Shown piece after piece: positions 47,201 through 58,384 of a DNA stretch of 64,000 bases (positions within the stretch are counted from its first letter, which is position 1; each line of letters starts with the position of its first letter). The notes beneath the pieces were generated by a model. The model was not told the DNA's origin and made no database searches. It saw only the letters and a list, made by a program, of their open reading frames with translations. Made by a program: the position numbers and the translations under genes. The DNA is from Aphrophora alni (lineage: Eukaryota > Arthropoda > Insecta > Hemiptera > Aphrophoridae): the NCBI GenBank assembly GCA_963513935.1, contig OY740771.1, positions 14,103,138-14,167,137 of the forward strand, given 5' to 3'.

Positions 47201-47388
47201 TCGCGACTTGGCCTTAGAGTCCCGCCGGTTTGGATCAAGTAAAAGTAGATAACACCTGTTGTGGGTACAGTACACCGACTTGGTACAGTGTGCACGTTTC
47301 TTGCGTGTCCTCCGATTCCTGATTACTTGGGCATATTTTTCGACGAAGGGTGGAGATCAACCCCCTACAAATTAGTTCGGTTTATATT

Positions 47389-47754
47389 ATGGTCGTGTGT
47401 GCCGTCAAATGTGTCTCCAATCACAGATTTATGACCCGAATTAATCACTTTCACCCCCAAAACAACAAGCAGATGTCTCAATCTATGACGCATTCAGAGA
47501 GACGGTCACATTGGTTACGACGTGGGATCGCTGCGATTGGATCTTTGGTTGCGGTTTGGGTTGCCAGAGCAATCCTGTTTGCAGCCGAGGTTAACCGATG
47601 TCATAACTGGGTTATGTACCGCACGACATGTAGAAAACAGTGCAGATCCTTAGCCTGCCTCTCAGACGGAAAGTCTGTGACGTCGCAGTGCATCAGGGAA
47701 AAGTGTGTAGTGTCCGGTAGCTCGACAGGACTCGAGTGCTCTAAATTTATTTAA
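47389..47754 (+). CDS. unrecognised 121-codon open frame in GC-richer DNA
   Basis: From the first ATG (47389) the peptide contains a hydrophobic stretch (GIAAIGSLVAVWVARAILFA) and a Cys-rich end (CHNWVMYRTTCRKQ, CIREKCVV). The region 47200-48300 is much less AT-rich than its surroundings, has a splice-donor-like 'gaggtaagt' at 47876, and is probably part of a transposon rather than a host gene. No known domain is recognised. The Cys-rich end does not fit a family I know. Confidence 0.17.
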   Translation: MVVCAVKCVSNHRFMTRINHFHPQNNKQMSQSMTHSERRSHWLRRGIAAIGSLVAVWVARAILFAAEVNRCHNWVMYRTTCRKQCRSLACLSDGKSVTSQCIREKCVVSGSSTGLECSKFI

Positions 47755-48134
47755 ATTAATTAGTTATAGAGTAATTTTCCAAATTAATTGTTGGACTATT
47801 TTTTAGTAAATGACGTTTCCGAGATTATCGGGAAAGTCGGTGAACCATATCGTGCGCGTTAATAAGTATATATTGAGAGGTAAGTCGACTTAATGTCGAC
47901 CACTCGTGTTTCCGACGATGTCGTGTACAGATACGTTTCCAATTAGTGAATTAGTTCCTCCAAATTAATTTAGTGTAATTAACTCATTAACTGGTTATCC
48001 ATGAGTGGTGTTGTCAGGATGGGTTAATCGATTACTATCTCATCGAGTATGGACATCCACGTTTTTCATAGATAACCCTCAGGTAGAAAAACGTATCCCC
48101 GGGTATCTAAATCACAATCCCCTCCACGTTTAAG

Positions 48135-48294
48135 CAACCCTATCGCGTTATAGTTGGTAGCAGAACGTGGTTACGATCCACAAACCACTGGGTTATGGAT
48201 CCAGCACGCTTCCATATCTTAACCTTAAGATAGATTAAAGTAACCCCAAGTATCTATGTTAGATAAGCTACTGACTAAACAACCCTATCGCGTT
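48135..48294 (-). pseudogene. retroposed initiator tRNA-Met with CCA end and 15-bp target duplication
   Basis: On the minus strand, 48213-48155 reads 'ggaagcgtgctggatccata' ... 'cccag' ... 'ggatcgtaaccacg' ... 'tctgctacca'. This is the 3' three quarters of eukaryotic initiator tRNA-Met: D-loop GGAAGCGUGC, anticodon CAU within CCAUAACCC, initiator-type T-loop AUCG.AA, and acceptor end ending CUA. CCA follows, and it is not encoded in nuclear tRNA genes. Identical 15-base direct repeats 'caaccctatcgcgtt' flank the 130-bp insert (48135-48149 and 48280-48294). The most economical reading is retroposition of a mature tRNA. Alternatively, the plus strand (TGGTAGCAGA...) could be a primer-binding site of an LTR element. 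Confidence 0.68.
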
Positions 48295-48297
48295 GTA

Positions 48298-48345
48298 AAT
48301 CAGATGACGTTTCAACAGCTATCTCGTCATCTTCAGTTTTAATCA
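48298..48345 (-). ncRNA. hammerhead-like core next to the tRNA insertion
   Basis: Minus strand: 'actgaagatgac' + 'gagatagct' + 'gttgaaacgtcatc'. It has core CUGAAGA, an extra U, stem II GAC/GUU, core GAAA, then palindromic ACGU followed by C, giving a GUC-type cleavage triplet. It lies three bases beyond the right target duplication of the tRNA retropseudogene, so the tRNA inserted into a Penelope-type repeat. Confidence 0.42.
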
Positions 48346-48499
48346 ACACAAATCTTCAAGTAACATTTAAGGTAAGTTAAACGATAGCAAATTGAATAAG
48401 TACAATGAACGTGTGTTTGTATTATTTACAGTGCTTTACAGCTGAACCATTAGACAGATTTTTATACTATTTTGTTCATGGGCATATTTTTGTTTAATT

Positions 48500-49110
48500 A
48501 TTTTTTAAACGTTAATTATCCAAAACTGTCATAAAAAACTCAAAACCAGTTATAACACTTTTACTTCAAGTTTGCTAAAATGTACCCTATCGATCGCCAT
48601 ATAACCGAACTCGCTGTTTTAGAAGATATTGTTAATGAAAGAAGCTAACATGAACAATTCTATGAACATTCGCCATAAAAATTTGAATATCTCAAAATCA
48701 GTTGCAACGATTTCGATGAAATTGTAATCAATTTTGAAGATTTATCAGCCAAAATAGAGTAAAATAAACTTACTATTCTTCACTAATTTCAAAAATATCA
48801 GAAAGAGAAGTCATTTTAATTGACAGCCCCATTGGGACAGAATTTTTTTATTGGCCATAGTATTAAACTAATATCGATAATATCATTAAATTTCAAAACT
48901 AACCGGTTGTTTTTCTTTCCTTTTTTACCAATAACACCTGAACAGGTCAATTTTCGAAAAATGGCGACTAATACGATATGTGGACACTTAAGGATCTTCC
49001 TTTTAGGAATAAAATTGACAATTTGAGATAATCACAATTTTACTTATTGTATGTGTGATTAGTATTATTTTTGTTGATGACTAATGTGAGGAAGTTTGTG
49101 CCTCGTTTGA
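48500..49110 (+). repeat. dispersed repeat copy, partial
   Basis: 'tctcaaaatcagttgcaacg' with 'atttcgatgaaatt' and the right-end 'aatgtgaggaagtttgtgc' are present; the left end is missing. The frame 48820-49026 inside it is unsupported. Confidence 0.45.
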
Positions 49111-52100
49111 CGCAAATGTTTTCAGGATGGCTGTTTTACATCTACAAGAAACGATAGAACCTCCGCCAACCACACTATACAGGCAGAGCCAGATGGGAAA
49201 CGTACAACGCGGTAACGTGAGTGGAGGTGTTTAGTCATGCGCACAAACCCATTTTTTAGTTTATTGTATATCTATAGTCCGGGAAGTTCAGTCATGCACA
49301 CAAACTATTTTTTTAATTTTGTTGTAAATCAATAGTTAATTAGTTACAAAACAATTATCCACAATTATTTAAAAGTGGATTTGATCCACGCGGGCTTAGA
49401 TCCTGATACAATTTTCAAAACCAGCTTTGTAATGGCTTAGTAAGGCTTAGCGCTTTCATATTTTCCTCATTATCGCAAAGGTTAATATAGCAAAACAAAT
49501 TTACAAAAGCTTTAGTAAAGGAAACTCTAAATAATACTGCTGATTACAAGTCAATCGACGTTGGGAAAAATATGAAACATCATTATTTTTCGTGACGTAA
49601 TTAGGATCTTCACGATGTTCCACATTAAACATCAACATCAACGTAAAACTGTGGAAAAGAATCAAAATAATGATTTAGAAAATTTTGAACTAATTTAAAA
49701 ATCATCACAAAACAAAAACAGTACAAACATCGAACGAAGTTTCTCACTCACCTACTTCTTAAAATAATAAAAAACTATCCAAAACTAACCGTCATCGAAA
49801 ATGTAGATGTCAATCAAAAACTGAAAATAAACCCGAAAAAATATTTATCTATCAAAATGAAGTCGTAAACTAGCATCGCTTTTTTTCAAACAAGTTTCCA
49901 AAGTAAATCGTATTTGTTTAATGATCAATGCTCATTTTTGTTTTGAAGTGAAAACTTCTTTTCACACGTTAGAGTACTATAAGCTAGTTTGTCCCGTCAC
50001 GCGTCAACATCACAAAAATCCGTAACGCATCACGCTCAATTGTCCATTCACGCTCCACTATATATACGTATGTATGTAGGCCAATGTATGTAAATACTTT
50101 TTTACACTCACAAATATATTGCACTAACTTTCTCTTACCCATATTATATAAATACAAACATTTTGAAAAGAAGGAGACATTTTAATTAAATTATCTGTTA
50201 AACTATTTAAATTAAATTTTTGTTTACACAGAATTCACATGGTCTTAAATTTATACAGTATTAAAAATACACGTAGAGTATGAACACTCTCCTATTATTC
50301 CCTCTTTATTACATGGTTTTAAACTTAAATATATAGACTATTAAATAATAAAAAAATGAACCATTACATAATATTAATATTTTTATTGATATTTTAAGAA
50401 ATATATTATTAATTTTTTAAATTTAAAGTAAAGTTTTCACTTCTGTCTACCGTCCCGTGACGGTAACATTTTTTTTTGCCAATTATTACCGACTTTAATA
50501 TATTTTCACTTGTGACGTTCCACACGAGGCTGGGTCATTAATTTTCATATTAAAATAAAATTTGATCGAAATCGGAATAGTAGATTTTGAGAAATTATGT
50601 ATTTTATAACAGTCACGTGGTTATTGTTTCGTTTACCGATAACTTAGGAATAATGTATGGTGAAATACGTTTTGTTTGGCTCTTAAGACGCCTACGTTTG
50701 AGCAGAATTTGATAATATTGTTTGTGAAAATCACAATTGTTTTCGTAGGCTAAATTTCATTAAATAGGTTCACGAGGTTTTACTCTATACAGTCGATAGA
50801 TGACGAACGACAAATGGACGTAATTCTAAAAACCAAACTCCCAAAGGCTTACTTTAGTGAGTTGGGCTTGGCAATCTAGAGAGAATCCTGCTAGAGTCTG
50901 CGTCTTTGTCGTCGTTTTGGGTTATCCAGCGCTTTCATCTTTCCTATCAGGTCTTTTTTGACCAACTCTTGTTTTAGAGTATTCAAGGGAATGCTTTTTA
51001 TATTGTATCTTTTCTTGAAAGATTTTTCGCCTCTAAACAAACAAAGAAAATATATAAAAGCCAGTTTCAATAGCTAAATTCGAAACTCAATATTCATATT
51101 TATCAAAAACTGCTGGAATGGTTTTGGTGAAATTCTTCTTCAAACTTATTGGTTGCAACCCCCCTTAAAACTAATATGACGTTTAATCGGGAAACTGTGT
51201 AAAAGGAAAACGAACATATAGCGTTGTTATAAAAGTTGGAATATCTTAGAATCTGCACAACAGATTTTGACGAAAATATTATTGGAATATGAAGCCAATG
51301 TGTCAAACCGCAAATAAAAGAAAATTTCGTTTATAATTTGGAAAAACTAAAATAACGGGAATAGTCCAAAACGATTATAATTTCAATATATCCACAAAAA
51401 GATTTCAGTATACTCGTTTGAACAGGCATTCCAAAAAAACCACCTTATTGGGATCAGAGAAGCACAAACCTCTTGATACTTGAAATAGATTTTTTGACCA
51501 ATTACATAACTATCTTTACTGTAGAAAAATAAATAAAAAGTATAAAATGAATATTTTATACCACCACACACCAAAACAAAACCTAAATTGTATAATATAA
51601 GAGACCAAGAGGCCTTGATGTCTTTTATAATTTGCTAAAGTTATGCGTACTCATGTTTGCCTCGTCTGAACAAAATTGTGAAGTGTTGCATTCCTCCGTC
51701 TTTGAATAAATAAACAGTACGGCGTCACAAGACAATTATCATAGAGTATACGTCAAGAAGAAGTGCAACTATACGTTAAATTTAGTTGATATTGTTTACA
51801 CTAGCACTCCACTACGGCTATCATTATAACTAAGACCACTACAGGACCTATGTTCTATATACTGAACGGAATCTAATTTAATATAGAACTAAGCTACAGT
51901 TGTCGGATGTGTTACCTACTTTTTTTACTAGTTTCAGGATGATAATTCTTGTATTTAGAAATTTAATTTAAAACAAACCAATTACTTTTGCGGCTGTTAC
52001 AAATTTTAATTTTGGATTTAGTAAAATACTTGTTAAAAAACCGTATATTGAAATTTATATGGATTCTGGAAGGTAGATGTTTTTAGGATCCATTATTGAA

Positions 52101-52220
52101 AAAATACGAAATTAAAGCTGAAAATAAGAAATAGAAATGCAACTGCATAGCGATGCTATTATGCTCTCCAATCTACACTGCAGTCATCACTGATTACATG
52201 ATTATATGAGAATATAACAC
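49111..52220. other. AT-rich sequence with dispersed-repeat fragments, no gene
   Basis: 49735-49755 is the inverted right end ('agtttctcactcacc') of the dispersed family. 50560-50620 has 'tttgatcgaaatcggaatag' + 'tttataacagtcacg'. 50925-51000 is an inverted 'gatgaaagag' unit. 51200-51300 is another fragment. Frames at 51103-51306 and 51383-51574 are unsupported. Confidence 0.45.
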
Positions 52221-52227
52221 AGTTATT

Positions 52228-52585
52228 AGTCCTACATGGGTTATGACCAAAGCAACAAAAAGAAGATTAGCAATATGGAAGAGGAAGAAAATTGTATACA
52301 TCAGTACAGGAAGAAAACAAACTATGGAGAATTAGGACAAATCAAGAACTGAAGGACCTGTTCAAAGACCTAGATGTCTTAACGGAAATGGTCCAGCACG
52401 TATGGGATTTCTGGAAACAATAAAACAGCAAATAAAGTGAAGGAGAAAGCGCCAGGGGGAAGAAGCGAAGAAGAAGAGGCCGATCACGAAGAGGTGAGTG
52501 AGGAACTGAAGAAGGAGAGTGGATAACTGTGAGGAAGGCCAGAGCTCTCAAGGATTGTATGGAAGGTAACAAGTGGTTTTTTCAA
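52228..52585 (+). pseudogene. LINE ORF2 C-terminal remnant
   Basis: 52230-52310 reads TWVMTKATKRRLAIWKRK then KIVYIS. After a frameshift, 52311-52423 reads EENKLWRIRTNQELKDLFKD then LDVLTEMVQHVWDF before a stop. This is the LINE region W.(L)TK....L...ERK.LR.I.GP......W.RR.N.EL..L.....I......L.W.GH. Downstream, RKRRGRSRRG (frameshifted) and TVRKARALKDC resemble the terminal GRPR..W and ...A..L segments. Pieces of the tail are missing and it is dead. Confidence 0.72.
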
Positions 52586-52623
52586 CAGGCCATAATGGGA
52601 AATTTGAATTTTATTCACTATAT

Positions 52624-53750
52624 CCAGAGTGTCCAAAAATTACTATCCCAGATTTTAGGAACTGATTGAGACAAGAAATGTCATGAAAACACAGTCCTGT
52701 CTTACTTAGCTTTCAATCTATCCGCCATTATTTTTTTTTACAACTAATGGTTATAACTTTGTAAATAGATAGAATATTGAGTTCAGATTTCGTATGCACT
52801 GGTTTTATGTAATGTTTTACACGTTTTAAAAAAACAAGATATATTAAATATATTTTTTAAATGGCTGCTGTTTAAATTTTTAACTTTTAACATCTAAAAA
52901 ACTATGAAATGTATAAAGAAATTATTAGAGGCAACATATTTGGTGTACACTGGTTTATGCAATGTTTTACACGTTTAACAAAAACAAGATATATTAAATA
53001 TATTTTTTAAATGGCTGCTGTTTACATTTTTAACGTTTAGTATCTAAACAACCGCAAACATTATAAAGATATTACAAGAAGCAACAGATTTGGTGTACAC
53101 ATGTTTTATGCAATATTTTATAAGTTTAACAAAAACATGATATGTTAAATATATATTTAAAATTGGTTGCTGTTTAAATTTTTACCGATTAATATCTAAA
53201 CAACGGTGAACTTTATATTCACGAGAATAAAATATAACCCCAAGAACAAAAAAAGTTGTTAGGGTAGTTGAGAAAAAACGATTGAGTTGGAAATTTTATT
53301 TTTGAAAATATTATCTGTGGGTTATCAAATAAAACTAGAAGTTATTTTGATTACGAATTTGTATGTTTATTTGATGGAGAAATTAAAATGTTGGGGCTTT
53401 AAAATATTTAAAACCACATAGTTTGTCATTAAAAAAGATAACTATTTTTCTCTTGTAATTCTGTTACACAATTAACGGTTTTCGAGATATCCAATGTTTA
53501 AAGTTTTAAATAGCAGCAATTTAAAATAATATATGAAATAAATTGTTTGTTTCTGCAAACGTATAAAACGTCACATGAAAAATACGTGTACTAAATTTGA
53601 ATTCAATATTCTATCTATTTCCAAAATTATAATGATTTTTCTTAAAAAAACAAAATAACAGATAGACGGAAAACTAAGCAAGATAGGAGTGCGTGTTGGA
53701 TGGCAAATCTTGTATATTTTTTCCTACCCAATCAGTTTTTGTAGTCTGGT
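52624..53750. mobile_element. foldback element with internal 151-bp tandem repeats
   Basis: The left part 'aactgattgagacaagaaat' ... 'cttagctttcaatctatccg' ... 'tagatagaatattgagttca' is reverse-complementary to the right part 'tgaattcaatattctatcta' ... 'agatagacggaaaactaagc' ... 'atcagttttt', giving arms of roughly 150 bp. Between them are three 151-bp direct repeats (separate entry) and a unique stretch with 'aaccccaagaac' and 'gggttatcaaat'. Related copies occur at 55125-55370 and 60999-61870. No protein is encoded. Confidence 0.68.
52801..53220 (+). repeat. 151-bp tandem repeat, about 2.8 copies
   Basis: 'ggtttatgcaatgttttaca' and variants start at 52801, 52952 and 53103. Each unit has 'aaaaacaagatatattaaat', 'tggctgctgttt' and 'tatctaaacaac'. 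The first two copies are very similar, the third more diverged. Confidence 0.9.
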
Positions 53751-53889
53751 CGATTAATGTCTGGATCGTTAAAAGAACACTGAACAATAACTCCATAATT
53801 TTGAATTTTTAAAGAATTGGAAATCGTGTAATTTTGGGATAATCGTATCGCAACTATATTGACATTGGTACGTTGCACAATTAGTAACT

Positions 53890-54440
53890 CATATTATAAA
53901 AATTGCATTAACTTTCTCACAAAACAACTCATCCCCAAAACGGCACAAAAACAACAAAACATTACTACATGTACGTCAGAAACAGTTTTTTTATGACTAT
54001 AAATCCCCCTCCCCTAAAGGAGTAATGTTTGTAAATTATTATCAGTTATTGTAGAACCATAAATATCTTTTACTTGGTACATAAGTTCGGGTAATAGAAA
54101 TATTTCATAAAAGTCTAATCAAAAATTGGTGGAGCGAATTTTGAGAGATTAGACTATTTACACAATTACATACATGATATTTTTTTACCAAAAACACCTA
54201 ATACGATTTTTTTGTAATGAACTATACATTGTGTTTGTATCCTTATAGTGTTACAATTTAGGCTATAATAATTTTATTTTTACATTAAAAACGATTTCTG
54301 AAAATTTGGACTTTTTACAGTTTTATGGTAGTTTAGTACATATTAAATTTGATCTAAATCTGCTAATTAGGCTGCAGAATACTCCAAAAACGGCAGACAG
54401 AAAAAACTGATTTCAGGCTCAAAGGAACCTTGAAAGTTTT
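53890..54440 (-). repeat. dispersed repeat copy, inverted, apparently near full-length
   Basis: Reading on the minus strand, it begins near 54430 with 'gagcctgaaatcagtttttt' and 'ctgccgtttttggag', contains the complement of 'aaatttgatctaaatctgct', and ends at 53900 with the complement of 'attaactttctcacaaaa', i.e. the family order in reverse. Confidence 0.5.
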
Positions 54441-54782
54441 CCAAACACTTCAACATTGAACCGTTCAAAAACTTTCTATATGTTATAGAAGATAAATTAA
54501 CAAATATGTATCTTTTAATTTGCAAAATAATTTATTTATATTTTTTCATTGTTAATTATACTTTGGACGATCATCTCTCCTTTAATGAACATCATTATTA
54601 ATTTATTAATAATAAACATTGAACCTAAATATATATATATATAAAAAAAAATTTAAAAAACATCCAAATATTACTCACTTTACAAATGTTGTTTAATTAA
54701 AACCTAATAAAATAAATATAAACAAATTAAATTATATTAATTGAAATAGGTACTAATTAACCAATTTTAATAATGAAAACAT

Positions 54783-55016
54783 TTAATTACACAGTTTCAC
54801 ATGAATAAGTGGCAAGATTTCCACATCAGTAGTAGAGTAACCAATCTCAACAGCACTGTCGTTTGAACATTTGCCAAATATTTCTCCACTTTTCTTATTT
54901 AATACCCCCACTTTTAAATTAAACTCTTGTAGCAAATTGTCTTCACTCGTAGTAGTCCCACATACAGACACAAGTTCGACAATTATTGGCATAACCATAA
55001 TTGTATAATCTTCCAC
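54783..55016 (-). CDS. unrecognised 77-codon open frame, possible terminal exon
   Basis: The peptide (DYTIMVMPIIVELVSVCGTT, FNLKVGVLNKKSGEIFGKCS, STTDVEILPLIHVKLCN, stop) has balanced composition unlike chance frames here and stays open upstream to a TAA at about 55029. It has no ATG (GTG at 55016), so it would need an upstream exon; 'gttaaag' just 5' could serve as a weak acceptor. No domain is recognised and the flanks are AT-rich. Confidence 0.2.
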   Translation of the reverse strand: MEDYTIMVMPIIVELVSVCGTTTSEDNLLQEFNLKVGVLNKKSGEIFGKCSNDSAVEIGYSTTDVEILPLIHVKLCN

Positions 55017-55124
55017 GTCATCATAGCTTTAACCCACCCTGACAGTCAATCGAACGAACTCTTCAGAAAAAAATGTTACAGATATTCCAAAGAAACGTCA
55101 TACTAATAGTCGGTACATGAACTC

Positions 55125-55370
55125 TCTTAACTTCTAGTTAAGTTCTTTTATTTAAATTAACTTCTAGTTAAGTCTAGAAGTTAATAACTTCTAGTTTTAT
55201 TTGATAACCCACAGGTAATATTTTTAAAAATAAAATTTCCAACTCAATAGTTTTTTCTCTTAACTACCCCAAGAAATTTTTGTTCTTGGGGTTTTTTTAA
55301 TTCTCGAGAATATACAGTTCACGGTTGTTTAGATATTAAACATTAAATATTTAAACAGCAGCCAATTTTA
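55125..55370 (-). repeat. inverted copy of the foldback-element interior
   Basis: 55203-55366 is nearly the reverse complement of 53150-53335: the complements of 'tgggttatcaaat', 'attgagttggaaattttatt', 'aaccccaagaac' and 'ggctgctgttta' are all present in order. It is preceded by three short repeats of 'aacttctagtt' at 55130-55195. Confidence 0.75.
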
Positions 55371-56008
55371 ATTCACTCACCCCGAAATCAAATAAAAACC
55401 AAAAATGTAGTTCGGTACTAATCAGTCATATTACGAAAATGAATCATGGTCATTGATATATTTAAATAGAGCCTAAACTTGCTTTGTTGCTCCATAAATT
55501 CGCCCTCAACGTATATCGTTTTTGAAAATTTAAGAACGCCGGTCAAGTTTTATATATATTATTTTTTTGTGTCAATTATTCTACAATCGATATAATATTA
55601 TGTTCTTTGTATTCTGGGTTTGAGCTTTTATTCTTCATACATAACTACAATTTGAAGGAAATCGATTATTCAACGAAAGATGTTGCTAAGTGTTGATAAC
55701 CAAAAGGACTAGGACTACAAAAAAGTATTTATTAAAATATTTAACTTTAATTGTAGGCTATTAAAAATCTACAATTTTAACTTAATAAAAATGTTTGACA
55801 CATTATTTTTCTCTTTTATCTAAACATTACGAGGTATTAATTCTGGGAACGTAGTGTTCGATATGGCAACACTGGAACCGTGGAAATTGGAGGGGTGGCA
55901 GGTGAACACGTGATACGCCTACAGTACGAGTTTCAACTTGCTAGAGTCATTTGGTTGTCCTTAGTGATTTTTTTCTTCTTGTAACAGTTTTTTCTACTGC
56001 GTTATAAA

Positions 56009-57375
56009 ATGAGTGACTTCAATTTCGAGCAACAGTGTGCTATCAAGTTTTGGGACAGTGCAAAGGAAACTTTTGCAAAACATCAGCAGAGCTACAGAGA
56101 TAGTGTTTTGTGAAGAGACCAGGTTTTTCGGTAGTTTAAGGCATTTTCAGTAGAAGATGAAGAACGATGCGGGTGGGCTTCATCTTCAATAACCGATGAA
56201 AAAATCGACAAAATCCGAGATATTGTGATTCAGATAGTCTGTTGATGGTTAGAGTGATCGGGGAAGAGTTGAACTTGATTAACACCACCGTTTATTAGAT
56301 TTTGACCAATGAATTAGGGTTGAGAAAAATCTGCTCAAAAATGATTCCAAAAAACCTTTCGCAGTACCAAAAGGACACCAGAATTTATCCCTTGATTTTT
56401 TGAATAAATTGAAACATATCCCCATTTTTGGAACGTATCATTAATGGTGACGAGAATTGGTGTTTAGTACGACCTGAAAACCAAGTACCAGAGCTTGATA
56501 TGGCACACTTCAGCCTCTCCAAAACAGCAAAACTCTTTTGGTTCTAAGAGAATCGCCCACAAAGAGTTTGTACCTCAAGGACAAACAGTCAATCAACACT
56601 TTTATCGAAAGATTCTTGAAAATCTTCGAAAATGGTCATGTGTGTGAGACCAAACATCAAGAACAACTGGGTGTTGCATCGCGTGTGAGACCAAACATCA
56701 AGAACAACTGGGTGTTGCATCGCATGTGAGACCAAACATCAATAACAACTGGGTGTTGCATCGCATGTGAGACCAAACATCAATAACAACTGGGTGTTAC
56801 ATCGCATGTGAGACCAAACATCAAAAACAACTGGGTGTTACATCGCGTGTTAGACCAAACATCAATAACAACTGGGTGTTGCATCGCGTGTGAGACCAAA
56901 CATCAAGATCAACTAGGTTTTGCATCGCGTGTGAGACCAAACATCAAGAAAAACTGGGTGATACATCGCGTGTGAGACCAAACATCAAGAACAACTGGGT
57001 GTTGCATCGCGTGTGAGAACAAACATCAAGAACAACTGGGTGTTGCATCGCGTGTGAGACCAAACATCAAGAACAACTGGGTGTTGTATCACGCACACAG
57101 CAATTTCAGTAAATGAGTTTTTGGTTAGTAAAAACAATCCTGTGGCTCCTCAGCTTTCTTAATTAGCGTGATTTGAGTCCTTGTGACTTTTACGACTTCC
57201 AGATATTGTAAATTAACCTCAAAGGACGTCATTTTGAGAAACTCGAAAACATTAAAACTGCTGTAACTGACCAGCCGATGGCTATTCCAATATCAGACTT
57301 CCTGCACTGATACGAGGATTGGAAGAACCGTCTCCAGAGCTGTGTGGCTTCCCGAGGAAATTATTTGGAGTGAGA
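56009..57375 (+). pseudogene. mariner transposase pseudogene
   Basis: From ATG 56009: MSDFNFEQQCAIKFWDSAKE, TFAKHQQSYRDSVL then stop. Further pieces, in shifting frames, are FKAFSVEDEERCGWASSS, DEKIDKIRDIV, INGDENWC (first catalytic Asp present), EFVPQGQTVNQHFYRKILE, RPNIKNNWVLH (repeated, see array) and HTAISVNEFL, with the DNAPAH block between WVLH and HTA shortened so that the second Asp is lost. Nucleotides for DLSPCDF (third Asp) survive out of frame at about 57162. The tail has DFLH, DWKNRLQSC, ASRGNYLE-like pieces. It has full-length mariner architecture with many stops. Confidence 0.85.
56646..57096 (+). repeat. 41-bp tandem array inside mariner transposase, 11 copies
   Basis: Units beginning 'gagaccaaacatcaagaac' start at 56646, 56687, 56728, 56769, 56810, 56851, 56892, 56933, 56974, 57015 and 57056, always 41 bp apart. 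The founder is the sequence encoding RPNIKNNWVLH. Since 41 is not divisible by 3, each unit shifts the frame. Copies differ by a few bases (caataac, caaaaac, ttacatcgc), with neighbouring copies sharing variants. Confidence 0.96.
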
Positions 57376-57452
57376 CAATATTGAAGTGTAAATCCATTGA
57401 AATAACAAAAATTTAAAAACAAATCTGTCTCTTTGCTTCTTTACACACCACG

Positions 57453-58380
57453 TATAAAATCTTCATTTTAATTTTAGTTTAATTGTTCACTGCTAAATTA
57501 TCTATAAAATTTGGAAAAAATGTATTTGTTAATAATCTACTACAACTCTTCCGTAATGTACAACTTATTCACCCAATAACAATAAGTAATAACTCGTATC
57601 ATAATGTCTCGACGTTTTAGTCAATGACCAACAAGTTGAAAATGAGTTTTTATTGATAAAGAATTCAAAATCAAAATTAATATATCTCTGCCTGTAGTGA
57701 AAGAAGAAAATATTTGTCTCTTGTAATTCTTGGGTGAAATTTATGATTTTAGAATAATTTAGCATTAAATATGTTTAATGACAGCCATTTTAATGAAATT
57801 GTGTTTCTGATTAGTAAAATATAGCATAAAGAAATGTGTATAACAAATCTCGGAACTCAATACCTACTATATTTACAAAGTTAAAATTTATAAAAATAAA
57901 TTATTTTTAGCTATCGATTAAAGGATTATTTTCTTTATTTTTGCACATACAATCATTTTCCAAATTTGGGTTACAAAATTTTCAATAACCCTGTATGTTT
58001 GTTTGATTGCATTGTGGTATTTAAAAATTGCTAACCTACTAAAGGTAACCTTAATCGCACAATTATTTTGTAAGGTATAGTTTCCTACCTCAGTATAAGA
58101 GGTCAGCCCACCCCCTAGGGCCCTAGCACATTATAAATCATTGCTTGGTCATTTATTAGGCTCCTTGTGCTGACACGTGGATTCCAACGCTTACCTTGGC
58201 TATTTAACTTTTATATACATTCATCTTCTACTGCAAAGTCTGGCTTACATCACCATTGTTGTACATAATCGGTTTCGAATTAATTGTAATTTGAAATTTA
58301 ATGTTAACACAAAATACAGTCCATAAATATATTTGAATCTTAATATCTTAAGATAGTAATAAACTTTAAAAATATTATTT
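57453..58380. other. AT-rich sequence, no gene
   Basis: Nothing was recognised on either strand. The minus frame 57565-57765 is unsupported. Confidence 0.45.
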
Positions 58381-58384
58381 CCTA

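Larger units (their letters stand above)
55830..57452 (+). mobile_element. mariner transposon, inactivated and expanded
   Basis: The left end 'cgaggtattaattctg' preceded by TA (55828-55829) matches the reverse complement of the right end 'ttctttacacaccacg' followed by TA (57453-57454), as in mariner termini of the TACGAGG type. At about 1.62 kb it is longer than a usual 1.3-kb mariner, the excess being the 41-bp array inside its gene. It contains one degenerate transposase. Confidence 0.82.

Noticed and set aside
48155..48213. Functional initiator tRNA-Met gene
   Set aside because: The 5' acceptor strand and part of the D-arm are replaced, there are substitutions in the T-loop, and CCA is encoded; a retropseudogene or primer-binding-type copy fits better.
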